A stretch of 64,000 nucleotides of DNA from an uncultured bacterium (GTDB lineage Bacteria > Cyanobacteriota > Vampirovibrionia > Gastranaerophilales > Gastranaerophilaceae): positions 28,537 to 92,536 of the forward strand of contig CADAYE010000022.1 in the NCBI GenBank assembly GCA_902792085.1, in the 5' to 3' direction. The position numbers were made by a program, and so were the translations under genes. A model generated the notes under the pieces. It was not told the origin of the DNA, made no database searches, and worked only from the letters and a program-made list of their open reading frames with translations. The first letter of the stretch is position 1. Every line of letters begins with the position of its first letter. Below are positions 53,150 to 61,211 of the stretch, one piece after another.

Positions 53150-55069
53150 ATGATGAAACTCAAAAATATAAAAATAGCAGATTATAAGTCAATTAACGAG
53201 ATTGAATTCCCAATTCAGAAACGTAATAATAGTTATACGACGATTCTTCTTGGGAAAAATGAAACAGGAAAAAGTAATATATTGGATGCAATGTCGTTTT
53301 TGCAACAGTATAACGAAGAACAATCTGCGGATTTTTTATCAATCAGAAATCAGCAAAATGAAGCTGATATTGTTTCAGTTTTTTATACAATGGAATCGGA
53401 AAATGTGAGTGCATACCGTAAATACATAGCATCAGCTATAAAAATTCCAGAAGATGTTTTAGATAAGATTACTGTTACAAATGCAACAAAAGAAATATAT
53501 TTGCAAGAAGATAACGAACTTAATGAAGAATGGGTATTTACATTTAAGCCGTTAACATTTAGCAATAAATATTTTAATGAAAAAATAACAGAAATACCCG
53601 GTAATGTTGTTAATGGGGTTCAACAGCCACCTCAAAAGAAAAATAATGTAGAAATAATATCCTCTGCAGAATTAAAAAAGTTAACTGAAGAGCAACAAGC
53701 TGAATTTAATCTATTAACAAAAGAAAAATTAGAAGAATTTATAACACCTGTGCTCGAAAGATACTACAATAAGTATGAAATACCTATCTCAATATGGAAA
53801 ACAAGTCCAAAATATTTAATACAGGATAGTATATCCTTAAAAGATTTTGCACAAAAACCTAGCCAATATCCACCGTTAAAAAATATTTTTGCTTTATCTG
53901 GGTATGAAACACAAGAAGAAATAAATAATAAAATTAATGAAATTGAAAAAAGTTCTAATTATAGAAGGCGCTTACAGGAACAACTTGCAAAAGATACAAC
54001 AAACTATTTAAATAAAAAATGGCCAGAACATAAAATTCTGATTGATGTTGGTATATCTGATGAGCTTAATATTCACGTAAAGGTTCAAGATAAAGACGAT
54101 CCTGATGCTTTTCATAATATGAGTGAACGGAGCCAGGGATTCAAACATTTTGTATCCTTACTACTAAGCTTATCAATCAACAATAAAACAGGAAATTTAA
54201 AGAATAACTTAATATTGGTTGATGAACCAGAAGTACACTTACATCCTTCAGGGGTAAGGTATATGCTCAAAGAACTACTTGAAATAGGTAAAAATAATTA
54301 TGTCTTTATAGCTACTCATTCTAATTTTATGATTGATAAAGATACCAAAGATCGTCATTATCTTGTTTCCAAAAAAGCAGGCATAACGGATATAAATCAA
54401 ATTACATCTGAAGAAAATTTAAACGATGATGAAGTTTTACAAGCAGCTTTTGGATTAAATGTTGTGAGGGATTTTTTGTCTAATGATAAGATTCTTGTTG
54501 AAGGAGCAAGCGATAAAATTCTATTACAAAAAGCACTAAATTGTGTAAATAAAGATAATTGTATAAAAATCACAAATGGAAAAGGCGATAATTTATCTGC
54601 AGTTGCATCTTTGGCTGGATACTATGAGATATTTCCTCTTGTTATTGTAGACGATGATGACCAAGGACAAAAAATAAAAAAAGATATCCTTAAAATTGGT
54701 TCAGGATACACAGAAGAAAATGTTTTTACAATAAGAGATTTATGTGGTTCTATTAAGGCTGGGGCTACAATTGAAGATGTGCTTCCAGTTGCCTATGTTT
54801 TGTCTAAAACAAATGAGATACTACAAGAAGAAAATATTGAAGACATTGAATTAGATGAGAACAGACCTTTTTGTGAACAAATAAAACTACATTTGCAACA
54901 AAAGATCGAATTAACTGACCTAACAAAAAAAGAGAAAAAAGAAAAAGTTGAAAATATTTTATTAAAAATTAAAAAGACTATTTCAGATGAATACAAGACT
55001 ACTCGACAACTGAATCAAAGTGCACCTCTATTATACAGTTTGGCAGAAAAAATTACTGAAATGTTATAG
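53150..55069 (+). CDS. OLD-family ATPase-nuclease (ABC ATPase + TOPRIM)
   Basis: 639 residues. LLGKNETGKSNILDAMSFL (about 33-51) is Walker A. MSERSQGFKHFVSLLLSLS is the signature helix, LILVDEPEVHLHPSGVR (about 353) Walker B, and ATHSNFMID the H-loop. The C-terminal TOPRIM domain has KILVEGASDKILLQKAL (Glu at about 448) and PLVIVDDDDQGQKI (about 496). OLD proteins are DNA nucleases powered or gated by ATP, often in phage defence (P2 Old, Gabija GajA, Paris, retron partners). No UvrD-like GajB or other known partner is adjacent, so this looks like a single-gene OLD or one that has lost its partner. Convergent with the broken fic gene. Confidence 0.9.
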   Translation: MMKLKNIKIADYKSINEIEFPIQKRNNSYTTILLGKNETGKSNILDAMSFLQQYNEEQSADFLSIRNQQNEADIVSVFYTMESENVSAYRKYIASAIKIPEDVLDKITVTNATKEIYLQEDNELNEEWVFTFKPLTFSNKYFNEKITEIPGNVVNGVQQPPQKKNNVEIISSAELKKLTEEQQAEFNLLTKEKLEEFITPVLERYYNKYEIPISIWKTSPKYLIQDSISLKDFAQKPSQYPPLKNIFALSGYETQEEINNKINEIEKSSNYRRRLQEQLAKDTTNYLNKKWPEHKILIDVGISDELNIHVKVQDKDDPDAFHNMSERSQGFKHFVSLLLSLSINNKTGNLKNNLILVDEPEVHLHPSGVRYMLKELLEIGKNNYVFIATHSNFMIDKDTKDRHYLVSKKAGITDINQITSEENLNDDEVLQAAFGLNVVRDFLSNDKILVEGASDKILLQKALNCVNKDNCIKITNGKGDNLSAVASLAGYYEIFPLVIVDDDDQGQKIKKDILKIGSGYTEENVFTIRDLCGSIKAGATIEDVLPVAYVLSKTNEILQEENIEDIELDENRPFCEQIKLHLQQKIELTDLTKKEKKEKVENILLKIKKTISDEYKTTRQLNQSAPLLYSLAEKITEML

Positions 55070-55070
55070 A

Positions 55071-55984
55071 TTAGTTTTTAGTATACCAGGCTCCACGGGT
55101 TTTGCCGTGTTTTGTTAGGTAATTATTTTCGACCAAACTTGATAAATGTTTTTTGATTGTATTTATATTTGTTCCGGTTAATTCAGATAGTTCAGAAATT
55201 GTTGCTCGGTCTTTTGTCTCAAAGACTTCCATAATTTTCGCCGAAATTTCAGGCAAATCTAAGTTTGTTTGAACAGAGGTATTTGCATGTTCTATTTTAT
55301 ACTCAAGTCTGATTTTTTGTTTTTGCAAAGTTTTCAGGAAAAACATCAGCCAAGGTTCATAGTTAGGCTCTTTATTCAACGTCGTTTGAGTCTGTCTTAG
55401 AGCTCTGTAATAGCCCTCTTTGTTATCCTCAATTATTGATTCCGTTGAACTGTATGGAACATAAACATATTAGTCCAATCTACAAGTTCCTGCATTTTGA
55501 TTGGGGTTTCAAAAGGAGTTGCCGTTTCGAAAACAACACCTTGTTCTTTACCATTACTATCATAAGCCACAACAGCATTAGAAATTTTTTTATATTCGCC
55601 TTTGTGCTTTTCATCTTTTGAAGAATATTCAAGCAAAATTTTATGTAACTGTTTTATATAATTTTCTGATAACTGAATAACTTCCCAATCTTCAAAAATT
55701 GTATCAGCAAGTTTTGCATATCCGGCAACCTCTTCTTCGTCACGATTTGCAAAAGACTGCTTCTTAATTCGGGATAATAATTCTTCAACCTGTTTATCTG
55801 AAAGCTTATTCCCTTCAATACGATTTGAAGAACCTACACTTTCGATTGTCGCAACTTTTTTTAATGCTCTCAGTTTTTCAGGAGCCATCTTACCTAATAA
55901 TTTCCATGATCCTTTGAACTCATCAATCTCAGAGATTATTGAAAGCATTTGATTGTTAATTTTAATATCAATATTTTCTAACAT
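55071..55984 (-). pseudogene. fic: Fic-family protein with the catalytic core deleted
   Basis: The frame from ATG 55984 encodes the Fic N-terminal part (IESVGSSNRIEGNKLSD, the inhibitory/substrate segment, then KMQELVDWTN) and soon stops near 55433. A second frame resumes with YVYVPYSSTESIIEDNKEGY, which is normal Fic C-terminal sequence. It continues through a winged helix (RATISELSELTGTNINTIKK) to 55071. The roughly 45 residues in between, including the HPFx(D/G)GNGR AMP-transfer loop, are gone and the junction is out of frame. Intact homologues AMPylate target proteins and autoregulate. Operator-like repeats remain upstream. Confidence 0.9.
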
Positions 55985-55990
55985 ATTTAT

Positions 55991-56020
55991 ACCCAATTAG
56001 ACCTAATATGACCTAATAAT
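55991..56020 (-). promoter_or_regulatory. Direct-repeat operator of the fic gene
   Basis: On the minus strand, TTAGGTCATA, TTAGGTCTAA and TTGGGTATAA repeat every ten bases, ending a few bases before the fic ATG. The winged helix of Fic could bind here. Confidence 0.6.
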
Positions 56021-56033
56021 ATATTATTTTTAT

Positions 56034-56822
56034 CTAATTGTCAATAATATTGCTAAACCTTAAGTCATCAATCACATAATTAGTAAGACCAAGTTCCTGT
56101 TTAATTTTATAAAAATCTTTTCTAATTTTGCGTTTTATGTGTTTCTTTTCTTGTTCACTACCAGTTAAAATGGTGTTCAAAGGCTGTTTTAATGTAATTA
56201 ATTTTTGAACAATTGGGAGCATATATGAATATTTCTTTTTTAAAATTTCCAAAAATTGTGATATCTGTTCCGGAGTCAGAATTTGTATTTGCCTTTTCGG
56301 GATATTTGCAATCCTTTTTACTTCAAAAACACAGGTTTTATCTATATAGGCTTCGTTTTGAAAGTATTTTATTATCTGATTTAAAAGTGCGAGAATATTC
56401 TTAATCCTGCGTTCGGATACCTTATTTTCTTGCAAATACTTCTTAAATTTTTGGATATCCTGAATGGTTATATCTTTTAGTTGGAATTTCTTAAAATGCG
56501 GAATAATTTTTGAATAAACAAAGGTTTTATATGCCTGAAATGATGTTTCTGTCAAAGTTTTCTGTTTGATTTCTAAAAATATTTCACAGGCAGCAACAAC
56601 TGTAATATCTGAGTTTTTACTTGAAATATTTTTATTAATAATTTTAAATTTATCTTCAGTTCTTACTGTTTCAACATATTCAAATTTATCTCCGCATGGT
56701 TTTATATTTTCCGACTCTTGCAAAAATTTTTCTGCGGTTTTAGCATCAATATCGCAAAACATAACAATATCTTCAAGTGTAAATGTTTTTAATCTTTTTG
56801 CAACTTTGAGTATTTTATCCAC
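56034..56822 (-). CDS. Tyrosine-recombinase-like protein lacking the catalytic domain (third transposition gene)
   Basis: 262 residues. After an N-terminal HTH-like part (TLEDIVMFCDIDAKTAEKFL), residues about 90-190 match the SAM-like core-binding domain of phage integrases (SFQAYKTFVYSKIIPHFKKF, then KFKKYLQENKVSERRIKNIL). The C-terminal part is short. VIDDLRFSNIID is reminiscent of the HxLRH box but lacks the His residues, and no catalytic Tyr motif is seen. It overlaps the MuB-like gene by eight bases, so it belongs to the same module. It may bind DNA ends or serve as an accessory; recombinase activity is unlikely. Confidence 0.6.
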   Translation of the reverse strand: MDKILKVAKRLKTFTLEDIVMFCDIDAKTAEKFLQESENIKPCGDKFEYVETVRTEDKFKIINKNISSKNSDITVVAACEIFLEIKQKTLTETSFQAYKTFVYSKIIPHFKKFQLKDITIQDIQKFKKYLQENKVSERRIKNILALLNQIIKYFQNEAYIDKTCVFEVKRIANIPKRQIQILTPEQISQFLEILKKKYSYMLPIVQKLITLKQPLNTILTGSEQEKKHIKRKIRKDFYKIKQELGLTNYVIDDLRFSNIIDN

Positions 56823-57501
56823 CTAGCACCTCCGTAGCTATATTCTCATCAATTTGCATTAATCCATTAGCTTGCGCCACTTTTTCAAAGGCATCAATTG
56901 TATTTACAATTTGTCTGAAACTTTTTGCTTTGTTGTAGATTAAATGGATAGCCTCTTTTGTAATTTCAACCTCGGATATTTCTTCTGTAATTTGCTTAAT
57001 GTCCGCATATTCAAACTCGCTAAATTTGTATATTTCTGAAATCCTGTCAAACAAATGCGTATGTTTTTTAAGTTTGTGTTTTGCTAATTGCATTCCGATC
57101 AAAATTATCGGAACACCTGTTTCATCATGTAAATCCCTCAATGTTTCTATTGTCCTGAAATCTTTTAACAGATAATCAATCTCATCAACTATAATCATCT
57201 GTGGATTATTTTTTAGTGCATTAACACATTGTCTAAAAATATCCGCCGTATAAAATCTCGGGATTTCATCAAGTTCTTTGGCTATTTCTTCCAATAACCA
57301 TTTTGGACTCATTGAATTTGTTGCTCTGACATATATGGCATCGTACTGAATTGAAAGATAAAGTGCTGTCTTTGTTTTACCAAGTCCTGCATTACCATAA
57401 ACAAGACCAATTTTTGATATATTATCAGGCTTATTTTTCAGGTTGTGAATAAGGTTAATAAACCCTTTGACATTTTTAGTTTTAACAAAAATCGGTTTCA
57501 T
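56815..57501 (-). CDS. MuB-like AAA+ ATPase, transposition target activator
   Basis: 228 residues. LVYGNAGLGKTKTALYLSI is Walker A, PQMIIVDEIDYLL Walker B, and GVPIILIGMQLAKHKLKKH the sensor I region. This matches AAA_22-type ATPases that partner DDE transposases (MuB, TnsC and the Tn5053/Tn552 groups). It would coat target DNA with ATP and recruit the transposase. I chose the ATG at 57501, which has AAGGAG upstream and lies inside the end of the transposase gene. Confidence 0.88.
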   Translation of the reverse strand: MKPIFVKTKNVKGFINLIHNLKNKPDNISKIGLVYGNAGLGKTKTALYLSIQYDAIYVRATNSMSPKWLLEEIAKELDEIPRFYTADIFRQCVNALKNNPQMIIVDEIDYLLKDFRTIETLRDLHDETGVPIILIGMQLAKHKLKKHTHLFDRISEIYKFSEFEYADIKQITEEISEVEITKEAIHLIYNKAKSFRQIVNTIDAFEKVAQANGLMQIDENIATEVLGG

Positions 57502-59413
57502 ATTGCTTATACTCCTTTGATTTTTTGTATGAGGTAAGCCAAACTCTGTCATCATTACAAATGCATCCGTGTTCCATTAAGTATTCATATCTTTCTCTGC
57601 TTGTTTTAAATAATGGCTTAACTGCAGGGTTATATTTTTCAGGTTTTTCTTTTTTAATTTCAATTTTTGGAACAATCGGTTGGGGTAAAATTTCTTCCTC
57701 TTTTTCTTCCAAGGTGCATTCCAGAATTTCCAAATCTTCAATATTCAAAAACTCTTTACAGGCTTTTATAGTTTTATTCTTAAGCTGTTTTTGTTTTTGA
57801 ATTTTTTGTTTGTAATCCTCTATATCCTTAATTTTGCCTGTGTAATGAGCAAGCGGATGAGTAAGGGTAATTCTTTCTGCCCGGCATAAAAATTTTCCGG
57901 TAATTGTATAAACATTGATATAGCTTAAATCAAACAGGCTGTATTTTATTATTACTTTCTGCCTTAAACCATAAAGTGCATCATTGTAATAATCTGATTT
58001 TAAAAATCTTATTCCCTGACTTGTGATAGTTTTAATTTCCTGTGCCAGCATTAAATCGTCTAACTCTCTTGGATTTATTTCTTGTTTTTCTACGCTATTT
58101 AGCATTTCCTGAATAGTTTTGGATTTATCATTCGGACACGGCAAGGAATTTTTATACTCAAGCCAGTGTATTTCGCTATGGAATTTTTCGTTTCTTTTTA
58201 ATCTTGCCGGTTTATTCTCTATATTTGTTCCGATATAACTTGGCAATAACTTTTCAAAACTTTCCTGCATTTCTAAAAAGAACCGCTCAATTACTTTTGC
58301 TCTGGCATTATACGGGTTTGCAAAAACTGTTGTTATACCTAGTTTTTCATAAATCCCTTTTAAACCAATTTCGTCAAATTTTGCACTGCCTACAAAATAT
58401 TTGCCGCGGAAGGCTCTGCCGTTATCTAAATACACAAATTTTGGGATTTTACCAAGATTCAGTATTGCATTGCGGAGTGCGGACGCAATATTTTGCGTAT
58501 TTTCTTCAATCATTATTTCATATCCAACCAGTGCAGTTGATTTCCAATCCAAAAATCCGATTAGTGTTGCTCTACAAGGTTTGCCCGTGAAAGGATTTAT
58601 TACTTGGAAGTTTAATCGTTTTCCGTCTGCAATCAGAACTTCTCCGACTTCAATTTTTGAAATATCTCTTTTTATATGCGGAATAACATCTTCTTTTAAT
58701 GCTTTTTCGCCGTCCCTTAGAAGTGTCCATTTGTCAAAATAATTTGCTTTATACCAGTTAGCAAATCTTCTGAATGTTGGAGCCGCTGGAATATATTCTA
58801 CGCCCTGAGTTTTCAGAACATATTGTGTTAAAGAAATGGCTTTTCCGATACTGAATTTATTCGGGTGTAAGAGCAGTTTCAAAAATATCTGTTTTTCGTA
58901 ATCTGTCAAACAGGTTCTGGAATAATCTTCATAATGATAATTTGGAATTAAAAGTTCATAATTATTGCTATTCCCTAATAACCGTTTCCATCGCTGAAGT
59001 GTACCTATTGAAACCTTTCCAAGTTTTACATAAATCTCAGGATACAAAACTTGAGCATTATATGCACCAAGAAAATCATTATCAAACTGTGTTTTATTTT
59101 GCTGATTTTTGCGTTCTTTTTTCCATAGATTCAATAAATCCAAGCGGGCAAGTGCAATTATTTTTGCCTTATTCGGTTTATGAAAATCCGTTGGTACAGG
59201 AAGCTGTTTTTCAGTAAAAGTCGGAACAATTTTAGAATAATACTTTTCCTGAAGTTCCGGTTCTATGCTTGATAACAGAATTTCAAAACTCTTTCCGCCT
59301 TTGACTGTAATTTCTCTAATTACATATTTCTTCAAAGAAAGCCTAATTGCACGGGGACTTACGCCTTTTAGTTCCGCTAATTCTTTAATTGTAATGTACT
59401 TTTCTTCGTTCAT
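57482..59413 (-). CDS. MuA-like DDE transposase
   Basis: About 643 residues. The N-terminal HTH is ITIKELAELKGVSPRAIRLS. The retroviral-integrase fold shows Asp in EVLIADGKRLNFQV, Asp in KFVYLDNGRAFRG and Glu in NARAKVIERFFLEM, the expected D-D-E triad. A C-terminal beta barrel (SLFDLSYINVYTITGKFLCR) follows, and a Lys/Glu-rich tail with PKIEIKKEKPEKYN could contact the MuB-like ATPase. It is the Mu/Tn5053-type enzyme that cuts and joins transposon ends. The start is taken as ATG 59413; a GTG at 59431 is also open. Confidence 0.9.
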   Translation of the reverse strand: MNEEKYITIKELAELKGVSPRAIRLSLKKYVIREITVKGGKSFEILLSSIEPELQEKYYSKIVPTFTEKQLPVPTDFHKPNKAKIIALARLDLLNLWKKERKNQQNKTQFDNDFLGAYNAQVLYPEIYVKLGKVSIGTLQRWKRLLGNSNNYELLIPNYHYEDYSRTCLTDYEKQIFLKLLLHPNKFSIGKAISLTQYVLKTQGVEYIPAAPTFRRFANWYKANYFDKWTLLRDGEKALKEDVIPHIKRDISKIEVGEVLIADGKRLNFQVINPFTGKPCRATLIGFLDWKSTALVGYEIMIEENTQNIASALRNAILNLGKIPKFVYLDNGRAFRGKYFVGSAKFDEIGLKGIYEKLGITTVFANPYNARAKVIERFFLEMQESFEKLLPSYIGTNIENKPARLKRNEKFHSEIHWLEYKNSLPCPNDKSKTIQEMLNSVEKQEINPRELDDLMLAQEIKTITSQGIRFLKSDYYNDALYGLRQKVIIKYSLFDLSYINVYTITGKFLCRAERITLTHPLAHYTGKIKDIEDYKQKIQKQKQLKNKTIKACKEFLNIEDLEILECTLEEKEEEILPQPIVPKIEIKKEKPEKYNPAVKPLFKTSRERYEYLMEHGCICNDDRVWLTSYKKSKEYKQYETDFC

Positions 59414-59456
59414 CGTACTAACATATATCACTCCGAACTCGGAAGATTGGAACTGT

Positions 59457-59557
59457 TTCCGACTAATTTTGTATCATTTCGACACAGCGCGAGTGAGCAG
59501 AAGGTCAAAGCCGTAAGGCGTACCCGTTTAACGCGAACGAAGCAAGAATAGTCGGAA
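59457..59557. repeat. Inverted pair with GC-richer interior
   Basis: TTCCGACTA (59457-59465) and TAGTCGGAA (59549-59557) bracket about 83 bases containing ACAGCGCGAGTGAGCAG and AAAGCCGTAAGGCGTACCC. It could be a transposon end, an operator region or a structured RNA. Not resolved. Confidence 0.45.
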
Positions 59558-59639
59558 GTGAATCAGGACTTGATGTTTCCGCAAAACGAGTTAAAATGTG
59601 TGTACCCTAATGTTTATCCGTTAATTTTAAGGAGTTTTT

Positions 59640-59915
59640 ATGCGTAAAGAACTGAGAAAACAGATTGAATTACTTGAACAAAAAATGTCAAAAAGTCCGA
59701 ATAATATGAAAGATGGCGGAAGTCATTTTCTGTATCGCAGGGAAAGAATGATACGATTCAAAATGCTGCAGAAAAATATGCCGCAAAAAATGCTTGCAAA
59801 AAGATTAAAACTAACCGAAAGCTACATCTCAAAACTAATTATAGGCGAACGCTATAACCAAGATTTTGAAAGATATATAATCCATATTTTAGATGTGAAT
59901 TATTGTTGTATATAA
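59640..59915 (+). CDS. Small HTH protein beside the transposition module
   Basis: 91 residues, basic. An N-terminal coiled stretch (RKQIELLEQKMSKS) is followed by an XRE-like HTH, MPQKMLAKRLKLTESYISKL, and a short C-terminus ending in YCCI. AAGGAG precedes the ATG. Divergent from the MuA-like gene, the usual place for a transposition repressor. Confidence 0.7.
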   Translation: MRKELRKQIELLEQKMSKSPNNMKDGGSHFLYRRERMIRFKMLQKNMPQKMLAKRLKLTESYISKLIIGERYNQDFERYIIHILDVNYCCI

Positions 59916-59941
59916 ATAAACTTATGCAATTAAAAATGATT

Positions 59942-60574
59942 TTATGCGTAAGAAATACTCAGATTTGACATATAAGTCCATATTTTTTTATCTAATTCAT
60001 AAAATGTCATATTTAACTGATTTGCTACATATGAATAGATTTTATTAGCTTCTTCATATGATTTTACGATTACTCCGGCATATTCTAAATATTTAAACAT
60101 ATGTCGATCAATTGCTATCGCTGGTTTACCTGATAACATCGTTAAATAATCGACTGTTTTATTTCCTATACCATTTATATTAAGGAGTTTATCTTTATTT
60201 TTTTTGTTTCTCAACCAAATACCCAAATCTGCTTCTGTTTCCACAGAATTATTATATAAAAACCAACTTAATTCTGTTATTCTATTTATTTTAACCACAT
60301 TATTCCAATTGATAAGTTTGTTCAAAGGAATGGTTTGTATCAATATCAAAAAATCACAAGTAGTTTTATATTCAGGATAAGTTATAAGAAGTTTTTTTAC
60401 TCTTGGATAAACTACAGTTTTATAATTTAGACCAGCCTGCAAAATGCCGTCAACAATCGTTGCTCCCATGTGATTATATGGAGTTCTTTGTGTTACAGGT
60501 ACAAAATTATGTTCAGTTTTGGCAATATACTGAATTAATTTCTCTGCTTTTCGTATTTGATCATTATTTATCAT
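59942..60574 (-). CDS. HhH-GPD DNA/base glycosylase-like protein (QueC operon, gene 4)
   Basis: 210 residues. LNINGIGNKTVDYLTMLSGK is the helix-hairpin-helix and PAIAIDRHMFKYLEY the GPD-type loop. Lys-139 and Asp-156 align with the catalytic Lys and Asp of endonuclease III/OGG enzymes. The C-terminal Fe-S cysteines of EndoIII are absent, as in OGG-type members. It could excise a modified base or, in a repurposed form, act on a nucleotide. ATG 60574 overlaps the QueC stop by 11 bases, so it is coupled. OGG-like proteins accompany QueC-like enzymes in type IV CBASS, from memory. Last gene of the operon. Confidence 0.75.
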   Translation of the reverse strand: MINNDQIRKAEKLIQYIAKTEHNFVPVTQRTPYNHMGATIVDGILQAGLNYKTVVYPRVKKLLITYPEYKTTCDFLILIQTIPLNKLINWNNVVKINRITELSWFLYNNSVETEADLGIWLRNKKNKDKLLNINGIGNKTVDYLTMLSGKPAIAIDRHMFKYLEYAGVIVKSYEEANKIYSYVANQLNMTFYELDKKIWTYMSNLSISYA

Positions 60575-61211
60575 AATTAGAATTTTCAAATAATTTATTT
60601 ATTGCGTTTAATCTGTCTACACAGTTTGGACATACACCACAAGGTGCTTTTGAATTCACTTGGCAAGAATAGGTTTCGTCAATAGCAATTCCTAACTCTA
60701 ACCCTTTTTTTGCTACATCATATTTTGTTAAATCTCTGAAAGGAAATTTTATTTCTACAGAACCATATTCTTTCAATAGTGTTTCCAATTCTGTAAAAAA
60801 TTTGAGCGAACAATCTATTTCTTTTGCGTGATTACTGTTTATAAAAGCCGAATACACTGTCTTTATGCCTAAAGATTGTGCAAAAGCAGAAGCTGCTGAA
60901 AGAAATAATAAATTTCTATATGGTAAATACAAATCTTCAGCTTTAACTTCGTCTTTCCATAAGTTTGCTTCTTTTATCATTCTGGATTCAGAATACTTGT
61001 AAATATCACCTATTTTTATAATTTCAATATTATCTACAAACTGTTTAGGTAACATTCTTTTTAAAGTTGCATATTCTTTTTCTTTACAATGTTGTCCATA
61101 ATCAATAAATAATATAACGACATTTTGTTTTTTATTTGCTAAATCATAAGCTAATACTGTTGAATCCATTCCCCCGGAAGCAAGTAATAATCCATCATAT
61201 TTTTTATTCAT
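60564..61211 (-). CDS. QueC-like 7-cyano-7-deazaguanine synthase homologue (QueC operon, gene 3)
   Basis: 215 residues. LLASGGMDSTVLAYDLAN is the PP-loop ATPase motif, FIDYGQHCKEKEYATLKRM the second conserved strand, and YLPYRNLLFLSAASAFAQ matches VPNRN..LL. CQVNSKAPCGVCPNC has the four zinc Cys (183, 191, 194, 197). LTKYDVAKKGLELGI is also typical. True QueC turns 7-carboxy-7-deazaguanine into preQ0 using ATP and ammonia. No queD, queE or queF is adjacent, and the neighbours are not tRNA-modification genes. A repurposed (defence or conjugation) role is therefore more likely than queuosine synthesis. Start ATG 61211 overlaps the upstream gene by eight bases. Confidence 0.88.
   Translation of the reverse strand: MNKKYDGLLLASGGMDSTVLAYDLANKKQNVVILFIDYGQHCKEKEYATLKRMLPKQFVDNIEIIKIGDIYKYSESRMIKEANLWKDEVKAEDLYLPYRNLLFLSAASAFAQSLGIKTVYSAFINSNHAKEIDCSLKFFTELETLLKEYGSVEIKFPFRDLTKYDVAKKGLELGIAIDETYSCQVNSKAPCGVCPNCVDRLNAINKLFENSNYDK

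Larger units (their letters stand above)
56034..59413 (-). mobile_element. Mu-like transposition module (MuA-like, MuB-like, recombinase-like)
   Basis: Three genes overlap by 8 to 20 bases and run leftward: DDE transposase, AAA+ target activator and an integrase-fold protein. A small HTH gene reads the other way at 59640. The exact ends of the element cannot be fixed by eye. An inverted pair TTCCGACTA/TAGTCGGAA at 59457-59557 marks a possible end region. The fic remnant or the QueC operon could be cargo or flank. Confidence 0.7.

Noticed and set aside
60564..61211. Plain housekeeping queC
   Set aside because: Motifs allow it, but neighbours are not queuosine genes and the operon partners fit defence-type use better. 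Not excluded; see finding.
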